DNA of 5,736 nt from Lachnospiraceae bacterium. GTDB lineage: Bacteria > Bacillota_A > Clostridia > Lachnospirales > Lachnospiraceae. Positions within the stretch are counted from its first letter, which is position 1. Each line of letters starts with the position of its first letter. Shown here piece after piece: positions 1 to 5,634 of the stretch. The notes under the pieces are model-generated. The model had not been told where the DNA came from. It ran no database searches and worked only from the letters and a program-made list of their open reading frames with translations. The translations under genes and the position numbers were made by a program. The stretch spans positions 1 through 5,736 of the forward strand of contig JAGCAV010000545.1 of assembly GCA_017652545.1 (NCBI GenBank), given 5' to 3'.

Positions 1-905
1 AAGGAGGAAGCCAGTTCGGTCCGGCCGGCGCCCACCAGTCCGAAGACGCCTACGATCTCGCCTTTGTGCAGTTTGAAATCCACATTTGCGAATTCACTGA
101 CGCGTCCTACCTTCTGCGCTTCAAATACAACTTCACCGGGCTTCCTGCTCCCGTCCCTGCTGCCGTACTCGTCCTTGATCTCTCTTCCCACCATGTTCCG
201 GACGATGAATGGCTGGTCGATATCGGCCACCTCCGCGCGGCAGACGAATTTCCCGTCCTTCAGAATGGAAATGCTGTCGCAGATCCGGAAGATCTCATCA
301 AGGTGGTGGGAAATATAAATGAATGATGTGCCCTTTTCCTTCAGCCTGCGGATGTAAGCAAACAGGGCCTCGCTTTCATTGTCTGTCAGACTTGATGTCG
401 GTTCGTCCAGGATCAGAACAGACGGGTTGCACGAGATCGCCTTGAGGATCTCGAGGACCTGCTGCTGGGCAATGGTCAGGAAACGCACCTGTTCGGCCGG
501 TTCAATATCCTTCACGCCGAATTCGTCCAGGAGCTGCCTGGCATCGGCGTACATTTTCTTACGATTGATCATTCCGAGCCGGTTGACCGGCTGTCTGTTG
601 GCAAAAATGTTTTCCGCAACGCTCAGGTTCGGGACAATGCTGACTTCCTGATGAACAATCCCGATCCCGTTCCGGATCGCTTCGTTCGGATTGTTGAATT
701 CTACCGGCTGCCCGTTCAGGAACACCTCACCGGAATCTTTCCTGTATATCCCTGAGAGGATATTCATCAGGGTGCTTTTCCCTGCGCCGTTCTCGCCGAC
801 AATTCCATGAACCTCGCCCGGCTTCACAAAGATGCTCACATTGTCAAGTGCTTTTGTGCCGGTAAAATTCTTGGTAATTCCCCTGGTTTCAAGAACATAT
901 TCCAT
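1..905 (-). CDS. Sugar ABC transporter ATP-binding protein, RbsA/MglA class (3' end cut off by the window)
   Basis: This is the cytoplasmic ATPase that would power a sugar-type importer fed by the binding protein encoded just upstream. The frame runs open from ATG at 905 to the left edge and gives 301 residues of a family usually about 500 long with two fused ATPase domains. In domain 1, Walker A is GENGAGKST (37-45), the Q-loop glutamine is Q86, the signature is LTIAQQQ (143-149, a variant of LSxxQ), Walker B is VLILDEP (163-169) and the switch histidine is H200 in ISHH. Domain 2 begins near residue 265 and shows the degenerate Walker A GLVGAGRTEL (289-298), typical of this class, where the second site lacks the usual GKS/T. 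The start is fixed by a GGGAGG Shine-Dalgarno at 911-916. The missing remainder and a permease should lie to the left. The sugar specificity cannot be read from an ATPase. Confidence 0.95.
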   Translation of the reverse strand, partial: MEYVLETRGITKNFTGTKALDNVSIFVKPGEVHGIVGENGAGKSTLMNILSGIYRKDSGEVFLNGQPVEFNNPNEAIRNGIGIVHQEVSIVPNLSVAENIFANRQPVNRLGMINRKKMYADARQLLDEFGVKDIEPAEQVRFLTIAQQQVLEILKAISCNPSVLILDEPTSSLTDNESEALFAYIRRLKEKGTSFIYISHHLDEIFRICDSISILKDGKFVCRAEVADIDQPFIVRNMVGREIKDEYGSRDGSRKPGEVVFEAQKVGRVSEFANVDFKLHKGEIVGVFGLVGAGRTELASS

Positions 906-910
906 AATAT

Positions 911-916
911 CCTCCC
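911..916 (-). promoter_or_regulatory. Ribosome binding site of the ABC ATPase gene
   Basis: On the minus strand this reads GGGAGG, five bases before the ATG at 905 (spacer ATATT). It supports that start and leaves no room between it and the hairpin ending at 917. Confidence 0.75.
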
Positions 917-953
917 GGGCGGGCAGAAAGGATCTCTCTCTTCCTGCCCGCCC
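917..953 (-). promoter_or_regulatory. GC-rich intercistronic hairpin touching the ATPase ribosome binding site
   Basis: GGGCGGGCAG (917-926) and CTGCCCGCCC (944-953) form a perfect 10-bp stem with a 17-nt loop. Read leftward, the 3' arm ends at 917 and the Shine-Dalgarno GGGAGG occupies 916-911 directly after it. No run of U follows, so a classical intrinsic terminator is unlikely. In binding-protein/ABC operons such hairpins commonly protect the 3' end of the binding-protein message and lower expression of the later genes. That role, or translational control of the ATPase, is inference. Confidence 0.6.
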
Positions 954-1031
954 CGAAAACTGCCTCTGTTTCTTCTTAACTTCAAACTGTTTTACGTGCT
1001 ATTTTTGCGTGCCTTCTACGTCACCGTCTTT

Positions 1032-2030
1032 TTATTCTTTCGAATAGCTTCTCTTGAAGTATGCCACATTCTCCTTGTCGACGACCACGCAGCCCGGGTC
1101 AATGCTGGCCGGGAACAGCTGAACGCCTGCCGCCTCATCATCATAGGAAACGGACAGTGAGCTGTTCTGCTGCATCTCGCACATCTGGATCGCGGAATAA
1201 ACCTCAAGCGGAGTTCCGGAAACGAGCGTGCAGGTCACAACGCCTTCTTCAATAGCGGAAAGGATCGTATCGTCACGGTCGAAGGTGATGACGTTCGTCT
1301 CGCCTGATCTGCCTGCCTCACGAACCGCATTCACGACAGCCGGTCCGGCTACGCCGTCAGCAGCCAGGAAGCCGTTCAGATCCGGATATTTAGCCATGAT
1401 TGCTGCCGCGACCTGTGCAGCCACCTGCTCATCGTTCTGGCCGTCACCGCATTCCACAAGCTCCATGTCCGGATACTTCGCGATGATCTCTTCAAATCCA
1501 TAGTATCTGTCAGCAAGAGAAGTCGACTGGACCTCACGCAGCACTGCTACCTTGCCCTTGTAGTCGCAGAGCTTGGCCATCTCTTCACCTGCGATGTGTC
1601 CCAGTTCCAGTGAGGAGGAACCGATGAAGAGAGATCTGTCGGAGTTCGGAAGATCCTGTGATGTAAGGATGACTCTGATGCCTTCCGCCTCCGCCTGGTT
1701 GATCAGCGGCGTCATGGTGTCCTCCCACCCGAGCATGATCATACCGACAGGTTTCTTTGCGATTGCCTGCTCCATTGCGGAAAGGAGACCGTCCATATCG
1801 TAGTCGGTCGGGCCTGCGAATTCACAGGTGACACCGAAATCTTCTTCCGCAGCTTTCATGGCTCTCTGATAGTCCACAAAGTAATCCAATCCCGAAAGAG
1901 CCGTAATGATGCAGTAAAGATGGCCTTCACCGGGTTTTGCCGCCTCTGCGCGGGCAGCTGTCCCCATCATTGCCATAGCCAGAATGCCTACACCCACCAA
2001 AGCCAATACCTGTTTTCTGATTTTTTTCAT
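1032..2030 (-). CDS. Sugar ABC transporter substrate-binding protein (Peripla_BP_4 / RbsB-like)
   Basis: Exported solute-binding protein of 332 residues that captures a sugar-like ligand outside the membrane for the ABC importer. Residues 1-28 form a signal peptide: MKKIRK, a hydrophobic core at 8-22, then an AxA cleavage motif (A26-R27-A28). The rest reads as a two-lobed type I periplasmic-binding fold, with a first-strand segment near 37-45 and GPTDYDMDG, MIMLGWED, VILTSQD and FITFDRDD-like strands of the LsrB/RhaS/RbsB group. I chose ATG at 2030 rather than the in-frame ATG at 2105 because AAGGAGG lies at 2041-2047 and the first 25 codons of the longer form encode no signal peptide. It is the first gene of the leftward unit, followed by the ATPase. 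There is no lipobox cysteine at the end of the signal peptide, whereas binding proteins of Gram-positive bacteria are usually lipoproteins. The mature part contains seven cysteines. The ligand is unknown. Confidence 0.92.
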   Translation of the reverse strand: MKKIRKQVLALVGVGILAMAMMGTAARAEAAKPGEGHLYCIITALSGLDYFVDYQRAMKAAEEDFGVTCEFAGPTDYDMDGLLSAMEQAIAKKPVGMIMLGWEDTMTPLINQAEAEGIRVILTSQDLPNSDRSLFIGSSSLELGHIAGEEMAKLCDYKGKVAVLREVQSTSLADRYYGFEEIIAKYPDMELVECGDGQNDEQVAAQVAAAIMAKYPDLNGFLAADGVAGPAVVNAVREAGRSGETNVITFDRDDTILSAIEEGVVTCTLVSGTPLEVYSAIQMCEMQQNSSLSVSYDDEAAGVQLFPASIDPGCVVVDKENVAYFKRSYSKE

Positions 2031-2040
2031 CCCGTTATAC

Positions 2041-2047
2041 CCTCCTT
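2041..2047 (-). promoter_or_regulatory. Ribosome binding site that sets the binding-protein start
   Basis: On the minus strand this reads AAGGAGG, with a 10-nt spacer to ATG at 2030. It lies inside the longer open frame that starts at 2105, so translation almost certainly begins at 2030. Confidence 0.8.
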
Positions 2048-2067
2048 CTGTTCTGTAGTGTATGCGG

Positions 2068-2095
2068 TTGACAGTTTGGTAAAGTTGGTTACAAA
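2068..2095 (+). promoter_or_regulatory. Candidate rightward promoter, upstream copy
   Basis: A perfect TTGACA (2068-2073), a 16-bp spacer and TACAAA (2090-2095, four of six matches). It points towards the dehydrogenase but would give a leader of about 270 nt and lies in the leader of the leftward unit. Weak evidence. Confidence 0.25.
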
Positions 2096-2120
2096 ATGGA
2101 CGCATGTCCAGTAGTGCTAT

Positions 2121-2138
2121 TATTATACTCGTATAATA
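2121..2138. promoter_or_regulatory. 18-bp perfect palindrome, candidate operator
   Basis: TATTATAC and GTATAATA are perfect reverse complements separated by TC. The site contains TATAAT in both orientations and overlaps the best leftward -10 element. Its size and symmetry fit a dimeric repressor such as a GntR- or LacI-type protein, but no regulator gene lies in the window and AT-rich palindromes also arise by chance around -10 boxes. Confidence 0.45.
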
Positions 2139-2150
2139 TCTCGTGATTAA
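2122..2150 (-). promoter_or_regulatory. Candidate promoter for the leftward transporter unit
   Basis: Read leftward, TTAATC (2150-2145, weak -35) is followed by a 17-bp spacer and a perfect TATAAT (2127-2122). The predicted transcription start near 2115 leaves a leader of about 85 nt before the binding-protein start. The -10 element lies inside the palindrome at 2121-2138. The call rests on hexamer matching only. Confidence 0.45.
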
Positions 2151-2258
2151 TAGACTAATTTTTGGTAAAACAGCATTATATTTTGATTCGGGCGCTGTTT
2201 ATTTGTTGTCAGTTTTTCACGCGGCGGATTCGAAAGATTTTGAATGAATCCATAAAGA

Positions 2259-2286
2259 TTGTACATTTATAACTACCTATTATTAT
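2259..2286 (+). promoter_or_regulatory. Candidate rightward promoter for the dehydrogenase unit
   Basis: TTGTAC (2259-2264, poor -35), a 16-bp spacer and TATTAT (2281-2286, five of six matches to the -10 consensus). Transcription from here would give a leader of about 80 nt before ATG 2373. The position is reasonable, but the -35 match is poor. Confidence 0.3.
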
Positions 2287-2356
2287 GTTACGTTCACCGT
2301 ACCCTGACGTGCTGCGGCGCCGGGGCCGGAAGGTTTTGGTGACTGAATTGCCTGGG

Positions 2357-2363
2357 AAGGAGG
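2357..2363 (+). promoter_or_regulatory. Ribosome binding site deciding the dehydrogenase start
   Basis: AAGGAGG is 3 nt from ATG 2367 but 9 nt from the in-frame ATG at 2373. The second spacing is normal and the first is too short, so 2373 is preferred. Confidence 0.75.
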
Positions 2364-2372
2364 TAGATGCCT

Positions 2373-3401
2373 ATGAAAGCTGTTTGTCTGATGGCGCCTT
2401 TTGATGTTCAAATCCGGGAAATTCCTGATCCGGAACGGTCACAGGGGCAGGCCCTTCTGAAGATCCTCTCCGCCGGTATCTGCGGATCCGATGTCAACGC
2501 TTACCGGGGCGGCGGCAAAAAATTCCGTTATCCGTCCGTCATCGGTCATGAGATCGCTGCCGAGATTCTGGAAGCGGACGAGGGATGTGGCTTCGCAAAA
2601 GGCGACCGCGTCCTGATCAACCCGTATGTCTACTGCGGAAAGTGCTATCCGTGTTCCATCGGGCACACGAACTGCTGCGAAAGCCTCCGCGTTCTGGGCT
2701 GCGGGGCGGAACCCGGCGCCATGAGCGAATTGTTCGTCCATCCGGATCATCTGCTGATCCACCTTCCCGGGGAGATCGATCTTACGCTGGCACCGCTTGC
2801 CGAACCGCTTGCCATCGCGCTGCACGGTCTTCATCAGGCACGGATCTTTGAGGGCAATCCTTCAGGCATCCCTTACGCAGTCATCATCGGGGCAGGTCCG
2901 ATCGGCCTGCTCGCAGCCATGTCAGCCATGCAGTACGGGGTATCTCCGATCCTGATCGACATTCTTGATTCCAGACTCGAATACGCGGCTTCCCTTGGCA
3001 TTCCGTATACGGTCAATTCCAGATCAGCCGATTCGGTCAAAGCCGTCGCGGACATTACAGGCGGTGAGATGGCCAGGGCGGTCCTTGAAATGTCCGGCGC
3101 AACACAGGCGATCGGCAGCACGCTTTCCTACGCGTCCTACTGCGGAGTCATCGCCTATACGGGATGGCCCGGTGGCGCCTCTTCGCTTGACACCACGCTG
3201 ATCACGCTGAAGGAGCTGACACTGCAGGGAGCCCGGACCGCCACAACAGAACTTCAGGAAGCCCTTTCACTGATCTGCAGCGGAAGGATCGATGTGTCCA
3301 CCGTTCTCACAAAGACTGTCACCTTTGACGAACTTCCGGAGGCCCTCCGTGATCAGAGCGAGCATCCGGAGAAATACCTCAAGATATCGGCACTGTTCTG
3401 A
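2373..3401 (+). CDS. Zinc-dependent medium-chain alcohol/polyol dehydrogenase (RspB/LgoD/sorbitol dehydrogenase-like)
   Basis: A cytoplasmic NAD(P)-linked oxidoreductase of 342 residues, normal for the family, that interconverts a secondary or primary alcohol and its carbonyl. The GroES-like domain carries the catalytic zinc ligands C37 (GICGSD), H59-E60 (GHE) and E144 (AEP). The structural zinc lobe has four cysteines, C88, C91, C94 and C102, in CGKCYPCSIGHTNCC. This segment resembles RspB and L-galactonate/L-idonate-type dehydrogenases, as I recall them. The Rossmann domain shows GAGPIG (173-178) and an acidic D196 at the end of the second strand, which usually favours NAD over NADP. An earlier ATG at 2367 would add two residues, but its spacing to the ribosome binding site is poor. 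This is the first gene of the rightward unit, 50 bp before the EthD gene and divergent from the sugar transporter. Context suggests oxidation of a sugar, polyol or sugar acid, but the substrate is unproven. Confidence 0.92.
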   Translation: MKAVCLMAPFDVQIREIPDPERSQGQALLKILSAGICGSDVNAYRGGGKKFRYPSVIGHEIAAEILEADEGCGFAKGDRVLINPYVYCGKCYPCSIGHTNCCESLRVLGCGAEPGAMSELFVHPDHLLIHLPGEIDLTLAPLAEPLAIALHGLHQARIFEGNPSGIPYAVIIGAGPIGLLAAMSAMQYGVSPILIDILDSRLEYAASLGIPYTVNSRSADSVKAVADITGGEMARAVLEMSGATQAIGSTLSYASYCGVIAYTGWPGGASSLDTTLITLKELTLQGARTATTELQEALSLICSGRIDVSTVLTKTVTFDELPEALRDQSEHPEKYLKISALF

Positions 3402-3438
3402 AAAAGTACTTCTGGCACTGAAATCATATTTTGTTAGT

Positions 3439-3444
3439 AAGGAG
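3439..3444 (+). promoter_or_regulatory. Ribosome binding site of the EthD gene
   Basis: AAGGAG with a 7-nt spacer to ATG 3452. It rules out the upstream TTG start at 3431, which lies before it. Confidence 0.7.
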
Positions 3445-3451
3445 ATTAGTT

Positions 3452-3781
3452 ATGGTCAAACTCATAAGCCTTCTCAAGAAGCTTCCCGGACGGACACACG
3501 AGGAATTTGCCGCATACTGGACAGGACCGCATGCGGACCTGGACAAAAAGATGCCCCGCCTGAAAAAATATGTCATCAATGTGCTGAACACGGAACAGAT
3601 GGCAGCTCTTGGCGGCACCGCGATCTTTGACGGCGTCGGCGAACTGTACTGGGACAGTGTTGAGGACATGCAGGCAGATTTTGCTTCCGCGGAAGGGCTT
3701 GCAGCCGGCGCGGACGGCGGAAATCTCTGTGAGGTCTGCCTGAATCTGTATGTAAACGAGCACATTATGGTGGATAAATGA
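3452..3781 (+). CDS. EthD-domain small protein (dimeric alpha/beta barrel)
   Basis: This 109-residue protein spans a whole EthD-type domain. It opens with MVKLISLLKKLPGRTHEEF, followed by the family's AYWTGPHADL block (about 23-32). LKKYVINVL lies near 39-47, FDGVGELYWDSVEDMQADF around 58-76 and a final strand with NEHIMV near the C-terminus. The pattern of an opening strand, a YW..xHA helix and a FDG.xELxxxS segment is that of EthD and related ferredoxin-like dimers. The founding member is needed for ethyl tert-butyl ether degradation. Relatives include small enzymes of polyketide and lactone chemistry, but no general reaction is established. H30 in GPHAD is the conserved histidine of the motif. 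There is no signal peptide or membrane segment. The gene sits 50 bp after the dehydrogenase and 29 bp before the aldehyde dehydrogenase, so the three are very likely co-transcribed. A role as an isomerase, hydrolase or accessory in the same pathway is inference. Confidence 0.85.
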   Translation: MVKLISLLKKLPGRTHEEFAAYWTGPHADLDKKMPRLKKYVINVLNTEQMAALGGTAIFDGVGELYWDSVEDMQADFASAEGLAAGADGGNLCEVCLNLYVNEHIMVDK

Positions 3782-3798
3782 TCGCATTTGGCGGATAC

Positions 3799-3807
3799 AG
3801 GAGGTGA
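3799..3807 (+). promoter_or_regulatory. Very strong ribosome binding site of the aldehyde dehydrogenase gene
   Basis: AGGAGGTGA is a nine-base match to the 16S anti-Shine-Dalgarno, three bases before ATG 3811. It predicts high translation of the third gene relative to the other two. Confidence 0.8.
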
Positions 3808-3810
3808 CAA

Positions 3811-5250
3811 ATGAATATCTATCTGAACGGTGAAGTGTTTAAGGAAGAACGACCCCTCATAGAAGTGACGAACCCGGCGAACGGCGCCCTGCTCGGCACC
3901 ATTCCCGACATGAATGAAAAGGACATCGACCTGGCTGTCGATGCGGCCAGGGAAGCCTACAAAACCTGGGGAAAGATGTCCCAGCGCGACCGCAGCAACT
4001 GCATGGAAAAAGCAGCCGCCCTGATCGACAGGGATACGGATGAGCTGGCAAAGCTGTTAAGTCAGGAAAACGGCAAGACCGTGGCTGAGGCTGCCGGCGA
4101 GATCGCCTTTACCGCCCTGATCTGCAAACAGTTCGCGGAGCTTGCAAACCATCTGTACGGCAATACCCTCCCGAAAGGCAGTGAATATGCGGGTGATTTC
4201 CATAATGCCACGTTCACGCGCCGGGATCCGGTCGGTGTGTTTGTCGGCATCCTGCCGTTCAACTATCCTCCGGCACTCTTCGCCTACAAGCTTGCGCCGG
4301 CTCTGACCGTCGGAAACACGGTCATCTGCAAGCCGCCCACGGACTGCCCGCTTGCCGTGATCAAAATGGTTGAACTGTTCTATGAAGCCGGCGTACCCCG
4401 CAAGGCTCTGCAGATCGTAACAGGCCGCGGCTCCGGCTGTGTCGGCGATTACCTCTCCGGACATCCGGGCATCAACATGATCTCCGTAACGGGCAGTGTT
4501 GCCGTCGGAACAAGGATCTACCAGAACGCGGCTAAGAACCTGACCAGGGTCTTCTGTGAACTGGGCGCCAACGATGCCTTCATCGTGCTGGACGACGCGG
4601 ATGTTGATCTCGCCGCGAAAGAAGTCATCGGCAGCAGGGTCGCCAACAACGGCCAGATCTGCTGCGGAAGCAAGCGGTTCCTGATCCACAAGGACGTCAA
4701 GGAGGAATTCATCAAAAAGCTGATCGGCTACCTCGAGTCCGACGTGCGCATGGGCGATCCTGCAGATCCCAACAGCACCATCGGCTGCCTGATCAGTGAA
4801 AAAGCAGCCATAAGGGTCGAGGAGCAGGTGAATCACACGATCAGCCAGGGCGCCAAACTGATCTACGGCGGAAAGCGCGACGGCGCATTCTACGGGCCGA
4901 CCATCCTCACCGATGTCACGAAGGATATGGACGTGGCCAAGGATATGGAGATCTTCGGCCCGGTCGTTCCCATCATCGAGATCTCCAGCGATGAGGAAGC
5001 GCTCGAGATCGTCAACCAGTGCAGCTTCGGCCTGAGCGGCGGCGTATTCAGCCGGGATCTCAAACGTGCCATGACGATCGCCAGCAACGCCGAAACCTGT
5101 ACCATGGTCATCAACGGCGGCAGCGACTGCCGTTCGCCCGAGCTGGCCTTCGGCGGCTTCAAGAAGAGCGGCATCGGACGTGAAGGTATCTCCAGGACGC
5201 TGGAGGAGATGACGCAGGAGAAGAATTTTGTGCTGAAGAACGTGTGGTGA
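3811..5250 (+). CDS. NAD(P)-dependent aldehyde dehydrogenase (ALDH superfamily)
   Basis: A cytoplasmic enzyme of 479 residues, full length for the superfamily, oxidising an aldehyde to an acid. Seen: oxyanion asparagine N151 in PFNYP, cofactor lysine K174 in CKPPT, general base E250 in ELGAN, nucleophile C284 in NNGQICCG, E380 and F382 in EIFGPVV, and a C-terminal GGFKKSGIGREG block. Position K+3 is T177. In many NAD-specific members a Glu sits here, while GapN-type NADP enzymes have KPPT, so NADP use is plausible. The residue before the nucleophile is Ile, not the Arg of GapN (GQRC), which argues against glyceraldehyde-3-phosphate as substrate. Oddities are ELGAN where most members have ELGG, and a second cysteine, C285, next to C284. 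This is the last gene of the unit, 29 bp after the EthD gene and followed by a terminator-like hairpin. Succinate-semialdehyde, lactaldehyde or aromatic aldehyde activity cannot be told apart here. Confidence 0.93.
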   Translation: MNIYLNGEVFKEERPLIEVTNPANGALLGTIPDMNEKDIDLAVDAAREAYKTWGKMSQRDRSNCMEKAAALIDRDTDELAKLLSQENGKTVAEAAGEIAFTALICKQFAELANHLYGNTLPKGSEYAGDFHNATFTRRDPVGVFVGILPFNYPPALFAYKLAPALTVGNTVICKPPTDCPLAVIKMVELFYEAGVPRKALQIVTGRGSGCVGDYLSGHPGINMISVTGSVAVGTRIYQNAAKNLTRVFCELGANDAFIVLDDADVDLAAKEVIGSRVANNGQICCGSKRFLIHKDVKEEFIKKLIGYLESDVRMGDPADPNSTIGCLISEKAAIRVEEQVNHTISQGAKLIYGGKRDGAFYGPTILTDVTKDMDVAKDMEIFGPVVPIIEISSDEEALEIVNQCSFGLSGGVFSRDLKRAMTIASNAETCTMVINGGSDCRSPELAFGGFKKSGIGREGISRTLEEMTQEKNFVLKNVW

Positions 5251-5291
5251 TGGAGCGAAGTCCTTTTTCAGACTAATCAGATATGCTGATC

Positions 5292-5323
5292 AATGAGCCA
5301 GAGCTAATGCCCTGGCTCATTTT
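5292..5323 (+). terminator. Probable intrinsic terminator of the dehydrogenase unit
   Basis: AATGAGCCAG (5292-5301) and CTGGCTCATT (5312-5321) form a perfect 10-bp stem with a 10-nt loop, 41 nt after the aldehyde dehydrogenase stop. The T tract is short (5320-5323, partly inside the stem), so termination may be incomplete. It lacks a T tract in the leftward direction. Confidence 0.6.
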
Positions 5324-5407
5324 CGTGAATAACTATTGGTTTCTCGGGCGGCAGGAATAATCTTGCATAGGCACCGGAATGATTGACTGAGGGGATTGGG
5401 CGGTGAT

Positions 5408-5540
5408 TTCCTCACGGGTCAGAACATTATCTTACGCGCGAACTCCCGGAGGCGCCGCCACGCTTTTATCGCATGGGAAATTCTTCCGAATTTCCCATGC
5501 GATAAACGCTCCGCGAGGATGCGCACTCGCACGTGAGGAA
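5408..5540. repeat. Imperfect long inverted repeat enclosing a perfect 42-nt hairpin (possible MITE/REP-like element)
   Basis: The core at 5465-5506 has perfect 19-bp arms (5465-5483 and 5488-5506) around the 4-nt loop TTCC. An outer pair, TTCCTCACG (5408-5416) and CGTGAGGAA (5532-5540), is also perfectly complementary over 9 bp. Between them, the GC-rich blocks near 5435-5452 and 5509-5525 match in part. The whole can fold into one long interrupted stem. No T run follows either side, so it is not a simple terminator. The design fits a small non-autonomous repeat element or a structured RNA. I have the impression that similar sequences recur between genes of gut Clostridia, but I cannot verify this. 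Confidence 0.6.
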
Positions 5541-5616
5541 GATGTCGCTTCGCGACCGTGCTCGGCGCGCAAAGTCCTGCTGCGCTCCTCTCATGATTAA
5601 GGGGACAGGGGAGTTG

Positions 5617-5634
5617 AAGTCCGCTTGCGGACTT
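5617..5634. repeat. Short perfect hairpin in the tail
   Basis: AAGTCCGC (5617-5624) and GCGGACTT (5627-5634) are perfect reverse complements with TT between them. GGACTTTG at 5629-5636 is also complementary to CAAAGTCC at 5570-5577, giving an alternative pairing with the upstream part of the tail. This could be part of the same structured element as 5408-5540. Confidence 0.5.

Larger units (their letters stand above)
906..1031 (-). other. Intergenic spacer between binding-protein and ATPase genes, with hairpin
   Basis: This gap of 126 bp separates two genes of the same leftward unit. Apart from the GC-rich hairpin at 917-953 and the ATPase ribosome binding site at 911-916, I see no promoter or gene in it. 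Open frames that cross it on the plus strand are shadows of the flanking genes and have no ribosome binding site of note. Confidence 0.6.
2048..2356. other. Divergent intergenic regulatory region
   Basis: No gene is supported here. The stretch from about 2110 to 2290 is clearly AT-rich compared with its surroundings, as expected for divergent promoters. It holds the palindrome at 2121-2138, promoter-like hexamers on both strands, a 9-bp direct repeat TTTGGTAAA at 2075-2083 and 2161-2169, and an inverted pair AAACAGC (2168-2174) / GCTGTTT (2194-2200). A short GC-rich patch at 2311-2333 precedes the dehydrogenase leader. No recognisable riboswitch was found by eye. Confidence 0.7.

Noticed and set aside
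64..651. Plus-strand open frames within the ABC ATPase region
   Set aside because: The minus-strand frame here encodes the Q-loop, signature, Walker B and switch histidine in order, so the plus-strand frames are antisense shadows.
2031..2105. Upstream extension of the binding protein to ATG 2105
   Set aside because: It would place 25 residues before a classical signal peptide, and the good ribosome binding site at 2041-2047 lies inside that extension.
3431..3451. TTG start for the EthD gene at 3431
   Set aside because: The ribosome binding site at 3439-3444 lies after it and is well spaced for ATG 3452, where family similarity also begins.
4057..4836. 259-residue minus-strand open frame opposite the aldehyde dehydrogenase gene
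   Set aside because: A shadow of the real gene: the plus-strand frame has all ALDH catalytic motifs and a very strong ribosome binding site, while the antisense frame shows no family pattern.
5466..5594. 42-residue minus-strand open frame beginning MRGAQQDF and ending within the hairpin
   Set aside because: No Shine-Dalgarno lies upstream of ATG 5594, and its C-terminal residues are encoded by the hairpin arms themselves. It is probably a by-product of the repeat.
5403..5600. 65-residue open frame on the plus strand starting at GTG
   Set aside because: It has no convincing ribosome binding site, runs straight through the perfect hairpin, is rich in Arg/Ser/Ala as expected for chance translation of GC-rich DNA, and shows no domain.
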